The position numbers were made by a program, and so were the translations under genes. From FEB-25 sp963726315 (GTDB lineage Bacteria; Chloroflexota; Anaerolineae; Anaerolineales; UBA4823): 64,000 nt of DNA. The notes under the pieces are model-generated. The model did not search any database. It was not told the origin of the DNA and worked only from the letters and a program-made list of their open reading frames with translations. Location of the stretch: contig CAVSBZ010000005.1 of NCBI GenBank assembly GCA_963726315.1, positions 1,302,001 to 1,366,000 of the forward strand, read 5' to 3'. Shown one piece after another: positions 1-9,454 of this stretch (within the stretch, counting starts at the first letter, position 1; each line of letters starts with the position of its first letter).

Positions 1-597
1 AGGCGTCTGGCATAGGGATGGAACTGAAATTCCATACTGGTTATCCTCAATTACATACAGGAAGGGATACCATAATGTGGTGACGATATTCAAAGCAGCC
101 CAAAACCCATTCGCCGCTACCGAACCCTCACCACCCATGGCAACCGCGATGGCACCATTCCATTCAGATTCTTCTAACAGCTGGCTATGATAGCGGATGG
201 ATTGAGCCCACCCGGCAGCGGGTGAATATTGGGCGCCTACATTCCCTGAAGTAGGTAGGACGGTGAGCTTGCCTACCCCCGGCAGGTTAAACATTTCCCC
301 GGTATCTCGCCCCTCAGAAGGTCCTGCGGCGCGCGCCATCCCGGCTGCCAGGGCATCCACGGCACTCAATCCGCACGCCAGCATAAACGGCCTGGAACGG
401 TAATAGATCGCGGCACCGTCATGGGGATGGGTGAGTGCCTGCGCAACTAAAACCTGAGCCAACTCATGTCCTATAGCGGAAAATTGATACTTGACCTTCC
501 CTTGTGGCGTAAGCTGCTGTACTTCGAGCAGGTCCATTTTCCTGGATAGGAGCATTTTGTGTGCTACTTCAGGCCAATTTGGTGAATTTTGTGTCAT
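1..597 (-). CDS. Thiamine-diphosphate-dependent 2-oxoacid dehydrogenase E1 component (3' part beyond the window)
   Basis: The first 199 residues are visible; the frame runs open off the left edge. It resembles the E1 alpha side of pyruvate/branched-chain 2-oxoacid dehydrogenases, which decarboxylate a 2-oxoacid on thiamine diphosphate and pass the acyl group to lipoyl-E2. Near residue 155 it has the ThDP/Mg motif GEGSVAANGFWAALN, closed by IEDNQYGISVP near residue 188; further upstream are the E1 signatures AIGHELAQV and YYRSRPF. The ATG at 597 follows an AAGGGG ribosome site. Which oxoacid is used cannot be told from this part, and a fused alpha-beta form is possible. Confidence 0.8.
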   Translation of the reverse strand, partial: MTQNSPNWPEVAHKMLLSRKMDLLEVQQLTPQGKVKYQFSAIGHELAQVLVAQALTHPHDGAAIYYRSRPFMLACGLSAVDALAAGMARAAGPSEGRDTGEMFNLPGVGKLTVLPTSGNVGAQYSPAAGWAQSIRYHSQLLEESEWNGAIAVAMGGEGSVAANGFWAALNIVTTLWYPFLYVIEDNQYGISVPSLCQTP

Positions 598-853
598 TTG
601 GACCCCTTTTGTATGATGATTCGTCTATAAATTAATTACAGAATAGGGATTGTGATTTCTGACGAATAAAAAATAACGCTAAGTTACAGGTCATGGGTGA
701 CTATAAGGCGAAAGTCATTATTATTACTAAGATGAGGAGGATTGAATAAAAAGCTGCATTGATCTCATAAATAAAGCTGTATCCTGAATAGTTATCACCT
801 ACAGGTAAATAGTATAGCACCTGTCTAAACGATTAAGTTTAACGTTTGATAAA

Positions 854-3800
854 TTGGTGAAATCAGATGAAGTTTGGAGTACAATCACAGGCATGCATGA
901 CCAGAACGAAGTGCTGAGGAAATATTTCAGCCAAGAAAACTCCTCGCAGGGTGAAGATCCTGAATCCGTAGAGTTGGCTTACTGGCTGCAAAATTCCACC
1001 CCCAATGACCCAGCTGTTCTGGAACGATTGGTATATCGTTACGCTGACGATTTGTACAGCTGGGTGGAAATTCTCCTAAATAACCGAAAGATAACCAACT
1101 CTTCGCAAGCGGAGATACTCGATAGTTTAAAAAGAGTATTTGGGATCGCGATTAAGAATGTGGAGCAGTTCCATGGCAAAGAGAGTGTCTCAGACTGGTT
1201 ATTTGCCATCGCTTACCAGGTTGCCGGGGGGAAAAAGACGAATACCAAGCACAGAATAAACCTTCGAGTACCGAAACAAGAGCATGAGCTCGGAGAATCA
1301 TCCCAGATCATCCAGGAATCAAGTCAGGATAACCTGCAGTACCTCCCAGAGAGGCTCCGCTCGACGCTTCTCTTGAGGTATCGATACGGGCTGGCACTGG
1401 TTGGAATCGCTAACATTCTCACTATATCCCCAAAAGAAGTGCACCAGCGGTTGATTAAGGGGCGGAAAATTCTGTTACAGCCTTCAGTCAAATCCCAATT
1501 GGATCGGAAAATCCAGGCTTATGTAGATGGATTACTGGATGATGACCCTAGTGAGCTGCAAAGCATCCACGATCAGATGGTCGAATGCGATGAGTGCCAG
1601 CAATCACTGTCAGAGATATATAATTTTGAAAAAAATCTGGCTGAAAATCTTAGAATAAGATGGGCAACACGAACTTTAAATAACGATTTACTTAATTCGT
1701 TGATCCAATCGGTGATCAACGATGTCAAGAATCCTACTCCTGGAAGGGGGTTAAAACTTCCCCTGCGGCAAACAGCCTGGATCGTAGGGCTAACCATTAT
1801 GATCGTTGGACTTGCTATCATCTCTATCCGGTTAACCCCATTAGAGAAGGAAATTGCCTTGCCCGAGGTTTCCGTCCCACCGCACCTCCCGCCAATTGTT
1901 GAAATACAACCAACCGAGGGGTCATCTCAGGAAATTAATAAATTAGCTGGTGCGCCTCAATATATTGCTCCAGCTTTTTCAAACGATGGGAAATGGGCTG
2001 TATTTAGCGAGATCAAGTACAGCATCAATGCTCAGGCTTCTGTCGTACAGACAATCAACCTGTATAGCCGGGAAGCGAACACCATCCATGTGATCAACGA
2101 AAGTTTAGCCTCCGTAAATTCCTGGGTCTGGTGGGATTTGGCACCCGGCATCTCAGGAGACGGGCGACGGATCGTCTATGTAGGCACAGCCGATAGTCGC
2201 ATTACTGCCGGGGCTGAATGCAGTACATCCGACCATCGAGACTGCCTGGATATTTTTATTTACGATCGTTTCACCGGCTTAACTAAGCGATTAACACAAT
2301 CTGCGAATGGAGGTGCAGCAGATGGAGATAGCCTGGCTCCGACAATTTCTAAGGATGGTCAGTGGGTTGCATTTTGGTCCACTGCCGATAACCTGGTCGA
2401 GGGATTAGATAATTCTTGCGAGCAAAATGGGGTCACCATTGCATGCCTGTACATCTATCTTTATAACGTGGCAAGCGGCAAGGTTTCGTGGATCCCAATA
2501 AGGACTATCCCAGGAGACAATGTATTTGGTGTCGACCGGATAAGCCTATCAGCAGATGCGCGTTATATTGGGTTCACGGTTTCATCGTCGTCACAAGCAG
2601 GCAGTCCCTCGTTAGGCAGCTCATTAACTTTCTATACCCAAAACGGAGAGAGTGGTGATTTAGTTATCCATACCTATCTACCTGTGATCGCCCAAAGCAG
2701 TGAAGCGATCATTTATGACCGTGATACTGGTAAATACGAGTTGGTAAACCAAAACCAGAATGGAATTGCGGGAGATGGACCTTCGTCTTCACCGGTCATT
2801 TCAGCAGATGGCAGGTATGTGGCTTTCGTTTCTTCATCGGCAAACCTGGTGGCGGGTGACAGTAATAATTCGAGCGATGTATTTGTGCGGGATAGGATCA
2901 CCGGGCAAGTCGAGATCATTAGTAAGAGCTCATCAGGCCAGCTTGGAAGAAAGGATAGTGGGTTTATTTTTTCAGCCAGGGGATATTACAGTTTGAATAT
3001 CTCGGATGATGGCAGGTATGTTATTTTCGAATCAGCAGCCGGAAACCTAGGAAATGATGGGAATCAAGGATGTAATCTGGTAGATAATCGGGAGTGTCAG
3101 TTCCTCTATGTACATGACAGGGATTCCAGCAGCACAGAATTGATTTCTTGGCTCACCAATCATGATTTTACCCTCTTCCCTGGCATTTCATCGGATGGGC
3201 GGTGGGTGAGTTATATGCAATACTTTAATAATTGCAATATAAATCAACCTAACTGTTCAAACGTCATGCTGTATGACAGGCTAAACCATTGGACAGCTGA
3301 CCTGACGGGGTATGATATAGAAATTCCGCAACTACCCTGGACATTTTCCGGCAGTATTGCTCTTCCATGGCAAACTTGGGAGAGCCCGGCGCTAGCTGTT
3401 TCCCCTGATGGTATCTTTATCGCTTTAGGTGGATATGACTCAAAAGTAAGGATCTGGAATAGCACAGATGTCAGCAGTTCGCAGCCTCAAATTGAACCGG
3501 TCAAAACTTTCGCAATCACGGAGAATGATTCCTTCTCAGCTTTGGTATTTTCTCCCAACGGCGAATGGCTGGCAGGTGGATTGGCCAGCGGGGCAGTTTA
3601 CATTTGGGAATTATCCAATGGGAAAACTTTGTTTAGTACGAAAACCCAACCTGAGCTTGTTCGGAAATTGATGTTTACCCAAGACAGCACACACTTGATC
3701 ATATCTACTTCGCACGAAGCCTGGACCTGGAGATTGAGTGACAACCAAATGTCCCAGGTGGACGGATTTTCATCCTCTCAAAGCGAGGCTTATGAGATTG

Positions 3801-5104
3801 GAATCTCCCCAAATGGAAACATGATCGCATCTGCTCGGGGGGATGGCACAATTTGGCTTCAAAGTTTACCCAATGGAGAGCTAATTGCCCGACTGGGTAC
3901 CAATCAGGTCTCAGCGAGCAGCCTGGCATTTTCGGTGGATGGTTCATTACTCGCCGCCCATTTGCCTGACGGGAAGATAAATATATGGCATATTGCTAAG
4001 GATGGATCTGAGACGTCATCTATCACTTTGATCAATACCTATAGAACAACTGGATATGTTGGTAATTTAACTTTTTCTCAAGATAATAAGTACCTGGCAT
4101 CCACCGGAGGAATGAGCGGAGTTACGTTATGGAGCATACCTGAAGGTAAAATCTTCACTGTCGGAACATTATTGCCTGATGGTATGGTTTACAGCCTGGC
4201 TTTTGGTGTGGGCAGAGATAAATTAGCAGCCGTGTTCGAAAATGAAATCGTCATCTGGGGAATCCCAAAAGAACGTCCATCGATATATTATCAAAATGCG
4301 AGTACAGACAAACTGATTGATACAAATCCAAACCTAGAAATAACATCAAATGGATTCCCAATCCCACAATCGATCTATAACGACATTCCCGAAGGAAATC
4401 TGGCGCTCGATAAAGCCGCGGCAGAATTGCCATTCCAGCTCATTATTCCAACTAATTTACCGGCTGATATGAGTTTTTATGCAGCATCGGTCAACGCTGA
4501 TGGGAGTGTCTGGTTGAGATACGATGTTTTCAACCAACAAGCGTACCGCGCATCATTTTATATTTATGAGAAAAGCATCGGTAATGATGCCCCACCCGGC
4601 TTAACCATTGGCGCAAGCGCGGATATCATCCAAACTGAAGTCGAAACCAGTCACGGTGCTGTGCCGGCTGAATACGTTCAAGGTGATTGGAAAGTGTCTC
4701 CCAGTTTTACCCAACCGCAGCCGTACTCAGCCAGCGGCGATATCCATAATATCTGGAGTTGGGACAATGGATCAAGTTCACGGCGCCTGCGCTGGCAGCA
4801 AAATGGTGTTTTCGTGGCATTCTATTATCAGCCACACACACCTTACTCAGAAATTATCAGCCCACAGGATTCGAACACAGATTGGACTTATCTGAATAAG
4901 GAATTGGATCAATCAGACATGCTTCAAATCGCTTCAGGGATGCTGCCATACTCACAGCTAAATACTTTGAAAATGTCATATCTATCCACTGGGGTAGAAT
5001 CAATTCCTTCAAATGACGTCCCCTGGATGGGAATTGATCAGCTGTGCCCATACATAGGAAACAAACCAGGTATTACGCAAACAGGGCTGGTCGCTCTAAA
5101 ATGA
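854..5104 (+). CDS. ECF-sigma / anti-sigma / beta-propeller membrane fusion protein
   Basis: A 1,416-residue protein with an unusual domain order. Residues about 55-125 resemble ECF sigma region 2 (ending HGKESVSDWLFAIAYQV), and 163-207 resemble region 4 (LPERLRSTLLLRYRYGLAL then an HTH). Residues 218-260 resemble a zf-HC2 anti-sigma domain (QAYVDGLLDDD, then CDEC) with the usual His not in its normal place. One membrane helix lies at about 308-326. The rest is outside the membrane by prediction: TolB/PD40-type blades (SxDGRYVxF repeats, about 365-830), WD40 blades (about 840-1155), and a C-terminal DUF4367-like region from about 1182. The start is uncertain: TTG 854, GTG 857 or ATG 893, none with a good ribosome site. 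Its stop overlaps the next gene by ATGA. Function is inferred: a membrane-tethered sigma-like regulator or a degenerate descendant. Confidence 0.75.
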   Translation: MVKSDEVWSTITGMHDQNEVLRKYFSQENSSQGEDPESVELAYWLQNSTPNDPAVLERLVYRYADDLYSWVEILLNNRKITNSSQAEILDSLKRVFGIAIKNVEQFHGKESVSDWLFAIAYQVAGGKKTNTKHRINLRVPKQEHELGESSQIIQESSQDNLQYLPERLRSTLLLRYRYGLALVGIANILTISPKEVHQRLIKGRKILLQPSVKSQLDRKIQAYVDGLLDDDPSELQSIHDQMVECDECQQSLSEIYNFEKNLAENLRIRWATRTLNNDLLNSLIQSVINDVKNPTPGRGLKLPLRQTAWIVGLTIMIVGLAIISIRLTPLEKEIALPEVSVPPHLPPIVEIQPTEGSSQEINKLAGAPQYIAPAFSNDGKWAVFSEIKYSINAQASVVQTINLYSREANTIHVINESLASVNSWVWWDLAPGISGDGRRIVYVGTADSRITAGAECSTSDHRDCLDIFIYDRFTGLTKRLTQSANGGAADGDSLAPTISKDGQWVAFWSTADNLVEGLDNSCEQNGVTIACLYIYLYNVASGKVSWIPIRTIPGDNVFGVDRISLSADARYIGFTVSSSSQAGSPSLGSSLTFYTQNGESGDLVIHTYLPVIAQSSEAIIYDRDTGKYELVNQNQNGIAGDGPSSSPVISADGRYVAFVSSSANLVAGDSNNSSDVFVRDRITGQVEIISKSSSGQLGRKDSGFIFSARGYYSLNISDDGRYVIFESAAGNLGNDGNQGCNLVDNRECQFLYVHDRDSSSTELISWLTNHDFTLFPGISSDGRWVSYMQYFNNCNINQPNCSNVMLYDRLNHWTADLTGYDIEIPQLPWTFSGSIALPWQTWESPALAVSPDGIFIALGGYDSKVRIWNSTDVSSSQPQIEPVKTFAITENDSFSALVFSPNGEWLAGGLASGAVYIWELSNGKTLFSTKTQPELVRKLMFTQDSTHLIISTSHEAWTWRLSDNQMSQVDGFSSSQSEAYEIGISPNGNMIASARGDGTIWLQSLPNGELIARLGTNQVSASSLAFSVDGSLLAAHLPDGKINIWHIAKDGSETSSITLINTYRTTGYVGNLTFSQDNKYLASTGGMSGVTLWSIPEGKIFTVGTLLPDGMVYSLAFGVGRDKLAAVFENEIVIWGIPKERPSIYYQNASTDKLIDTNPNLEITSNGFPIPQSIYNDIPEGNLALDKAAAELPFQLIIPTNLPADMSFYAASVNADGSVWLRYDVFNQQAYRASFYIYEKSIGNDAPPGLTIGASADIIQTEVETSHGAVPAEYVQGDWKVSPSFTQPQPYSASGDIHNIWSWDNGSSSRRLRWQQNGVFVAFYYQPHTPYSEIISPQDSNTDWTYLNKELDQSDMLQIASGMLPYSQLNTLKMSYLSTGVESIPSNDVPWMGIDQLCPYIGNKPGITQTGLVALK

Positions 5105-5637
5105 ATTTTGAGATAACGTCTACTCCAAAACTCGAATCCTATTGGGTGATACCTGGGCGCTTCCGAGCGGGTGAATATCCGGGAGCGATCCTGGATGTTG
5201 AAGCAAGGGAGAAATTGCGCTGGCTTTTGGCGCAGCAAATCAATTATTTTCTCGACCTGACCGAGGACGGAGAATATGACCTGAAACCTTATCTTAACCT
5301 CCTGATGGATGAGGCCAGTTTATGTAAACGGGAAGTTATCCATACGCGCATACCGATTTATGATTTGACTACACCATCTGGGGATCAGATGGTGGAAATC
5401 CTTGATACGATTGATACAGCGCTTTCTGATAATCGTAATATCTATCTACATTGTTATGGAGGAAAAGGTCGGACGGGGGTTGTCGTGGGGTGTTACTTAA
5501 CCAGGCATGGGACGTCGGGCAGCGATGCGTTGGAATTGATCAAGAAATTGCGAAGTAATTTGAGTGGAAGTTTTGAACAATCTCCGGAGACTGCTTTACA
5601 GAAAAGGATGGTGTTGGAATGGACGGTGGGGAAATAA
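5101..5637 (+). CDS. Dual-specificity/tyrosine-type protein phosphatase
   Basis: A 178-residue protein of the cysteine-based phosphatase superfamily. The P-loop HCYGGKGRTG (residues 117-126) fits HCx5R with Cys118 as nucleophile and Arg124 binding phosphate. The aspartate in PIYDLTTP (about 88) could be the general acid. ATG 5101 is chosen because it overlaps the preceding stop as ATGA, which implies translational coupling to the sigma/propeller fusion; an in-frame start at 5044 would add 19 residues inside that gene. Substrate is unknown; the coupling suggests it works with its neighbour. Confidence 0.85.
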   Translation: MNFEITSTPKLESYWVIPGRFRAGEYPGAILDVEAREKLRWLLAQQINYFLDLTEDGEYDLKPYLNLLMDEASLCKREVIHTRIPIYDLTTPSGDQMVEILDTIDTALSDNRNIYLHCYGGKGRTGVVVGCYLTRHGTSGSDALELIKKLRSNLSGSFEQSPETALQKRMVLEWTVGK

Positions 5638-6785
5638 GCTTGACAACTGAATTAGACCCTGAAAAACAAAAAAGGGCTAAGGAATACGCTCGGATAAACC
5701 GACGACTGATGGTATTGGATTTAGCCATCAGTGGCATCTATATGGTGGCCTGGTTAGTATTTGGTTGGTCACAGGCACTAAAAACCTGGCTGCTCCAGTA
5801 CACCAACAATGATTGGCTATTAGTATTTCTATATATTTTGGTAATTGGCGGGATTTTGTTCCTGATCAACCTGCCGCTCTCCTTTTACCAGGGTTACACC
5901 TTGCCTCATCGCTATGATCTATCCAATCAGACTATCAGTGGTTGGGTCAGCGATCAGGTGAAGGGGATCGCCCTGGGAGGGGTTTTGGGAATAATTGTTC
6001 TTGAAATAATCTATGCCATCCTGCGGGCGTATCCAACCTACTGGTGGCTGTGGGCTGGTGTGATCCTACTCATTTTTAATGTGCTGTTGGCAAACCTGGC
6101 GCCAACCCTGATAATGCCCCTATTCAATAAATTCATCCCTTTGGGCGATGAACATGCTGAACTGGCAGATAGATTGATGCAGCTAGCCAGGCGCTCAGGC
6201 ACATTTGTAAAGGGGGTATTCAAGTTCGACATGAGCAAGCGGACGAAGCAAGCCAATGCTGGCTTGACGGGGTTGGGGAACACCCGGCGGATCATCCTTG
6301 GTGATACACTGTTGAACGAATTCTCGCTCGAGGAAATCGAAACGGTCATGGCTCATGAGCTTGGTCACCAGGTGAATAAGGATATCCCATTGGGGATTGT
6401 ATTCGGAAGCATCGTTACTCTGGTGGGCTTGTACCTGGCCTCATTAGGATTGAATTGGGGAGTGAGTGTGTTTGGCTTTACCGGACCCGCAGACATTGCC
6501 GCCTTCCCATTATTCCTGATCGTACTTGGTTTATACAGCCTGGTCACCATGCCCCTTGAAAACGGTTTTTCGCGCTGGCGTGAGCGCCGGGCAGATGAAT
6601 ATGCCCTTTCGCTCACCCATAATGGTTCTGCTTACGCCTCTGCTTTGAAGCGGTTGGCCAACCAGAACCTTTCAGATGCCGACCCTGAAGCCTGGGTGGA
6701 ATGGTTGCTGTACTCACATCCGGCGTTGGGGAAACGAATCGCCATGGCAGAACGTGAGATCCAGTTGCATCCTGTAGAAAAATAA
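5619..6785 (+). CDS. M48 family membrane metalloprotease (Ste24/HtpX-like)
   Basis: A 388-residue integral membrane zinc protease. The zinc site HELGH is at residues 246-250, and the third ligand is probably the Glu in RRADEYAL about 75 residues later, as in CAAX protease 1 (Ste24). Several hydrophobic segments lie at about 33-50, 66-88, 115-135, 142-160, 256-276 and 285-310. The length and order fit the Ste24 branch better than the shorter HtpX. The ATG overlaps the phosphatase by 19 bp; a TTG at 5640 behind GGGGA is an alternative start. A role in membrane protein quality control is usual for the family, not shown here. Confidence 0.88.
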   Translation: MDGGEISLTTELDPEKQKRAKEYARINRRLMVLDLAISGIYMVAWLVFGWSQALKTWLLQYTNNDWLLVFLYILVIGGILFLINLPLSFYQGYTLPHRYDLSNQTISGWVSDQVKGIALGGVLGIIVLEIIYAILRAYPTYWWLWAGVILLIFNVLLANLAPTLIMPLFNKFIPLGDEHAELADRLMQLARRSGTFVKGVFKFDMSKRTKQANAGLTGLGNTRRIILGDTLLNEFSLEEIETVMAHELGHQVNKDIPLGIVFGSIVTLVGLYLASLGLNWGVSVFGFTGPADIAAFPLFLIVLGLYSLVTMPLENGFSRWRERRADEYALSLTHNGSAYASALKRLANQNLSDADPEAWVEWLLYSHPALGKRIAMAEREIQLHPVEK

Positions 6786-6786
6786 A

Positions 6787-6811
6787 GAGAGACGCCCTTA
6801 CAGCGTCTCTC
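6787..6811 (-). terminator. Intrinsic terminator between convergent genes
   Basis: The arms GAGAGACGC (6787-6795) and GCGTCTCTC (6803-6811) form a perfect 9-bp stem with a 7-nt loop. Read on the minus strand it is followed by TTTATTTTTC, so it mainly ends the PspC gene. It also sits just past the protease stop and may serve both strands. Confidence 0.8.
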
Positions 6812-6836
6812 AGAATTCTCATCGTCTTTGGGAGAA

Positions 6837-7034
6837 TCATTCATTCGGGATAATGATCCATAAAATCACGTAAAGCAGGAATCCGGGTATGCCTCCGGGG
6901 ATCAGGGCGATTAAAAAAGCCAGGCGGAACCAAAAAGCGCGGATACCGAAGAAGTTTGCAAGGCCACCGCACACACCGGCGAAGATACGGTTGGAGCGAG
7001 AACGGCGTAGGATCTTTCGTTCACTCTGAGTCAT
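6837..7034 (-). CDS. PspC domain protein
   Basis: A 65-residue protein made almost wholly of one PspC domain: a basic N-terminus (RKILRRSRSNR) followed by the family signature IFAGVCGGLANFFGI and one or two membrane helices (about 30-62). In enterobacteria PspC is an inner-membrane sensor of envelope stress; stand-alone copies like this are common in many phyla and have no assigned role. An AAAGGAGG ribosome site precedes the ATG, and a hairpin terminator lies 26 bp past the stop. Confidence 0.88.
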   Translation of the reverse strand: MTQSERKILRRSRSNRIFAGVCGGLANFFGIRAFWFRLAFLIALIPGGIPGFLLYVILWIIIPNE

Positions 7035-7119
7035 GATTTACCTCCTTTAAATCAATCCAGTGTAGCTTATTGTCATTATTATTTACGCATTCACCTTAAA
7101 TAAGTTTCCATGTAATAGA

Positions 7120-7632
7120 TCACCATTTATTCCAATGGACGATTTCTTGCAGCGCTTTACGACCACCTTTATGGGGCGGGCGGGTTAATAGATTGACGTC
7201 TTGCGGATAGCCAAAAGACAGGGCGATGCGCAGATCCATAGTATCGGGAATGCCCAGCAAATTCCGGGCTTTATCCGGTTCGTAGATGGATGCAATGCAT
7301 GATCCGATACCAAGCTCCCAGGCTTCCAGCTGCATATAGGCAGCTGTCTGTCCAATATCGAACATCAATTGGAACTTCTCACCAGGGTCAGGGTGTATGA
7401 TAGCTACACCCAGCGCCGCACCAACCAGGTGACCGGCATAAACTCCACACTCGGAGAGCGATTTAAGGATGGTTTTTTCGGTGATGGCGATGAAGTTCCA
7501 CGGTTGGGTGTTCTTAGAAGATTGGGCCCGCCTGCCCGCGTTTAGGATGGCGATAATCGTTTCCTCTGCCAGCGGTTGTTCAGTGAAGTGGCGTATGGCG
7601 CGTTTAAAACGAATTGCTGTGTCGACGGTCAT
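7120..7632 (-). CDS. Nitroreductase family protein
   Basis: A 170-residue FMN-dependent NAD(P)H oxidoreductase of the nitroreductase fold. The N-terminal RRAIRHF-like segment (residues 9-15, KRAIRHF) and AGRRAQSSKNTQPWNF (about 32-47) are the FMN-binding signature; LEAWELGIGSC is the second conserved helix. Length matches the short single-domain members. Physiological substrate cannot be predicted. It is transcribed alone, with AGGAAAAAAG upstream of the ATG. Confidence 0.88.
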   Translation of the reverse strand: MTVDTAIRFKRAIRHFTEQPLAEETIIAILNAGRRAQSSKNTQPWNFIAITEKTILKSLSECGVYAGHLVGAALGVAIIHPDPGEKFQLMFDIGQTAAYMQLEAWELGIGSCIASIYEPDKARNLLGIPDTMDLRIALSFGYPQDVNLLTRPPHKGGRKALQEIVHWNKW

Positions 7633-7708
7633 CTTTTTTCCTTTATATAGTGGAATATATATTTATTCATTAGTTTTTATTTTTCGTGCATCGATCACAA
7701 AACAATTA

Positions 7709-8204
7709 ACAGGGATAGATAGGATTGACAGGATAATCTTATTATTTATGCAGTCGTCGGTATTCAAGCTTGGAATTATCAAAATTACTCAGTAAACCGA
7801 CTTCAATATCACTCGCTTTCAAGTAATTTATCATCTGGGCTTTATGTTCAGGTAATAAAACAGAGACGGCTTTAAGCTCGACCATTACTTTATTTTCTAC
7901 GAGAATATCTGCATAGAATTGTCCGACAGATTGCCCTCGAAAAGAGACTCCGATTGGGACTTCTGGAATTGCTTTAAGACTTTTTTGATGCAATGCAATT
8001 AGTAAGGACTTCTGGATTACGGATTCTAAAAATCCTGCGCCTAATTCATTGATAACATCAAAACAAGCAGAAAGTATTATATTGGTAATCTCTTCGTAGA
8101 GTAGTGGCATAGTGGATTTTATTGTAAATTATTTATTGGCATAGGAATAGACAAACGAGAAATTGGTTTTTTTTCTCTATCCTGACTATCCTGTGAATCC
8201 CTGT
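7709..8204. repeat. 26-bp inverted repeats framing the GxxExxY gene
   Basis: The left arm at 7709-7734 reads ACAGGGAT, then two further AGGAT steps. The right arm at 8179-8204 is its inverted counterpart of equal length, with about 20 of 26 positions matching. Each arm holds three spaced copies of a GGAT core. They lie 7 bp beyond the stop and about 70 bp before the start of the gene between them. This looks like a small cassette; no target duplication was recognised. Confidence 0.6.
7742..8110 (-). CDS. GxxExxY family protein
   Basis: A 122-residue protein of the GxxExxY family, whose members are widespread, about this long and without a proven function. The N-terminal EEITNIILSACFDVINELGAG leads into the name motif, here GFLESVI, so the usual Tyr is Ile. 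The remainder (PIGVSFRGQSVGQFYADILVENKVMVELKA) has the D...ExK spacing seen in PD-(D/E)XK-like folds; that is a suggestion only. There is no clear ribosome site. Inverted repeats flank the gene, which hints at horizontal movement. Confidence 0.8.
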   Translation of the reverse strand: MPLLYEEITNIILSACFDVINELGAGFLESVIQKSLLIALHQKSLKAIPEVPIGVSFRGQSVGQFYADILVENKVMVELKAVSVLLPEHKAQMINYLKASDIEVGLLSNFDNSKLEYRRLHK

Positions 8205-8416
8205 AAATAATCTTTAACCGGTGCGAGAAAAGGTTAGATAATTCAATTTGATCAATATCTAAAATGATACTAGGAATCCATCTAAATATGGTTGAGGAAA
8301 TTACAATTAATTATATACTTCATTTAGGTATTTATAAATTTCAACTGATTTATTCGAATAATCGACAGGACAGATTAAAATAACGGGATATTGAATTCAC
8401 TATTAAGGAGAATGTA
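8111..8416. other. Intergenic region before the agmatine genes
   Basis: About 300 AT-rich bases. It contains the right 26-bp inverted repeat (8179-8204) and the upstream region of the carbamoyltransferase, whose AAGGAG ribosome site is at 8405-8410. No RNA gene or clear consensus promoter was recognised. Confidence 0.5.
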
Positions 8417-9433
8417 TTGAAAATTATGCATTTCATTGATACCCAAGATTTCACCAAGGCAGAGCTGCTTGATATGATCGAGCTCACCCGCCTTATCAAA
8501 GCAGCCGACAATCAGGGTTGCACGCCCAAGCTGCTGGCAGACGCATCGCTGGCGATGATCTTCGAAGAGCCGTCAACGCGGACGAGAGTATCCTTCGAGG
8601 TGGCGATGACCGAGCTTGGAGGGCACGCCTTGTATCTCAAGCCAGGCGAAATCCACTTGGGTGTGCGCGAAACACTCTACGATACTGCCCAGGTGCTTTC
8701 ACGCATGTGTGATGTAATCATGGCGCGTACTCTGAAACATGAGACCGTCATCAACCTGGCAAAACATGCCACGGTGCCGGTGATCAATGGCTTGACCGAT
8801 TACAACCACCCCACCCAGGTGGTGTGTGACTTGCTGACCATGATCGAACACAAACCCGCCTCGAAGAGACTCGAAGAAGTAAATCTAACCTTCATTGGGG
8901 ATGCGACCAATGTCCTAAGCTCGCTCATGCTGATCTCGACCAAAATGGGGATGCATTTTACCCAAGCGGCGCCCAAAAAATACCAGGCACCAGCCCAATG
9001 GGTGCAATGGGCTAAGCAGAATTGCCTGGAATCAGGAGGAAGTATCCGGTTGACCGATGACCCACTGGAAGCGGTAAAGGATGCGGATTTCATCTACACG
9101 GATTTGTGGTGGTGGGTGGGGCAGGAGGATCAGATCCCTGAGCGCACCGCTGCCTTCATGCCTGACTACCAGGTGAACCTGCGGCTGTTCGAGCGAGCGC
9201 CCACTCACTGCAAGTTCATGCACTGCCTGCCGGCTTCACGGGGCGTTGAAGCTACCGATGAAGTGATGGACCATGTAAGGTCAATCATATTTGACCAATC
9301 GGAAAACCGTCTGCATACTGAAAAGGGATTGTTGGTATATTTTGTCTATCCACGATTGCAACAACCAACCGAAGCTACGAAAGCATTCCACCAGGCAGAG
9401 ATTGCTGCTTATCTTAATAAAATCAGATATTAA
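8417..9433 (+). CDS. ptcA: Putrescine carbamoyltransferase (ornithine carbamoyltransferase family)
   Basis: A 338-residue transcarbamylase. The carbamoyl-phosphate site STRTR is at residues 53-57, HPTQ at 131-134 and HCLP at 269-272. The run HCLPASRGVEATDEVMD and the missing SMG loop of true ornithine enzymes point to putrescine carbamoyltransferase, which splits N-carbamoylputrescine to putrescine and carbamoyl phosphate. The downstream agmatine deiminase, which makes that substrate, supports this. TTG 8417 is preferred because AAGGAG lies 6 bp before it; ATG 8426 is the alternative. No carbamate kinase, the usual third gene, is nearby. An anabolic ornithine enzyme remains possible. Confidence 0.75.
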   Translation: MKIMHFIDTQDFTKAELLDMIELTRLIKAADNQGCTPKLLADASLAMIFEEPSTRTRVSFEVAMTELGGHALYLKPGEIHLGVRETLYDTAQVLSRMCDVIMARTLKHETVINLAKHATVPVINGLTDYNHPTQVVCDLLTMIEHKPASKRLEEVNLTFIGDATNVLSSLMLISTKMGMHFTQAAPKKYQAPAQWVQWAKQNCLESGGSIRLTDDPLEAVKDADFIYTDLWWWVGQEDQIPERTAAFMPDYQVNLRLFERAPTHCKFMHCLPASRGVEATDEVMDHVRSIIFDQSENRLHTEKGLLVYFVYPRLQQPTEATKAFHQAEIAAYLNKIRY

Positions 9434-9454
9434 GGTAGAGATGGCTCTAAGGAT

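Noticed and set aside
8417..9433. Anabolic ornithine carbamoyltransferase (argF)
   Set aside because: The SMG loop of ornithine enzymes is missing, the HCLP context matches the putrescine type, and no arginine genes are adjacent; kept only as an alternative.
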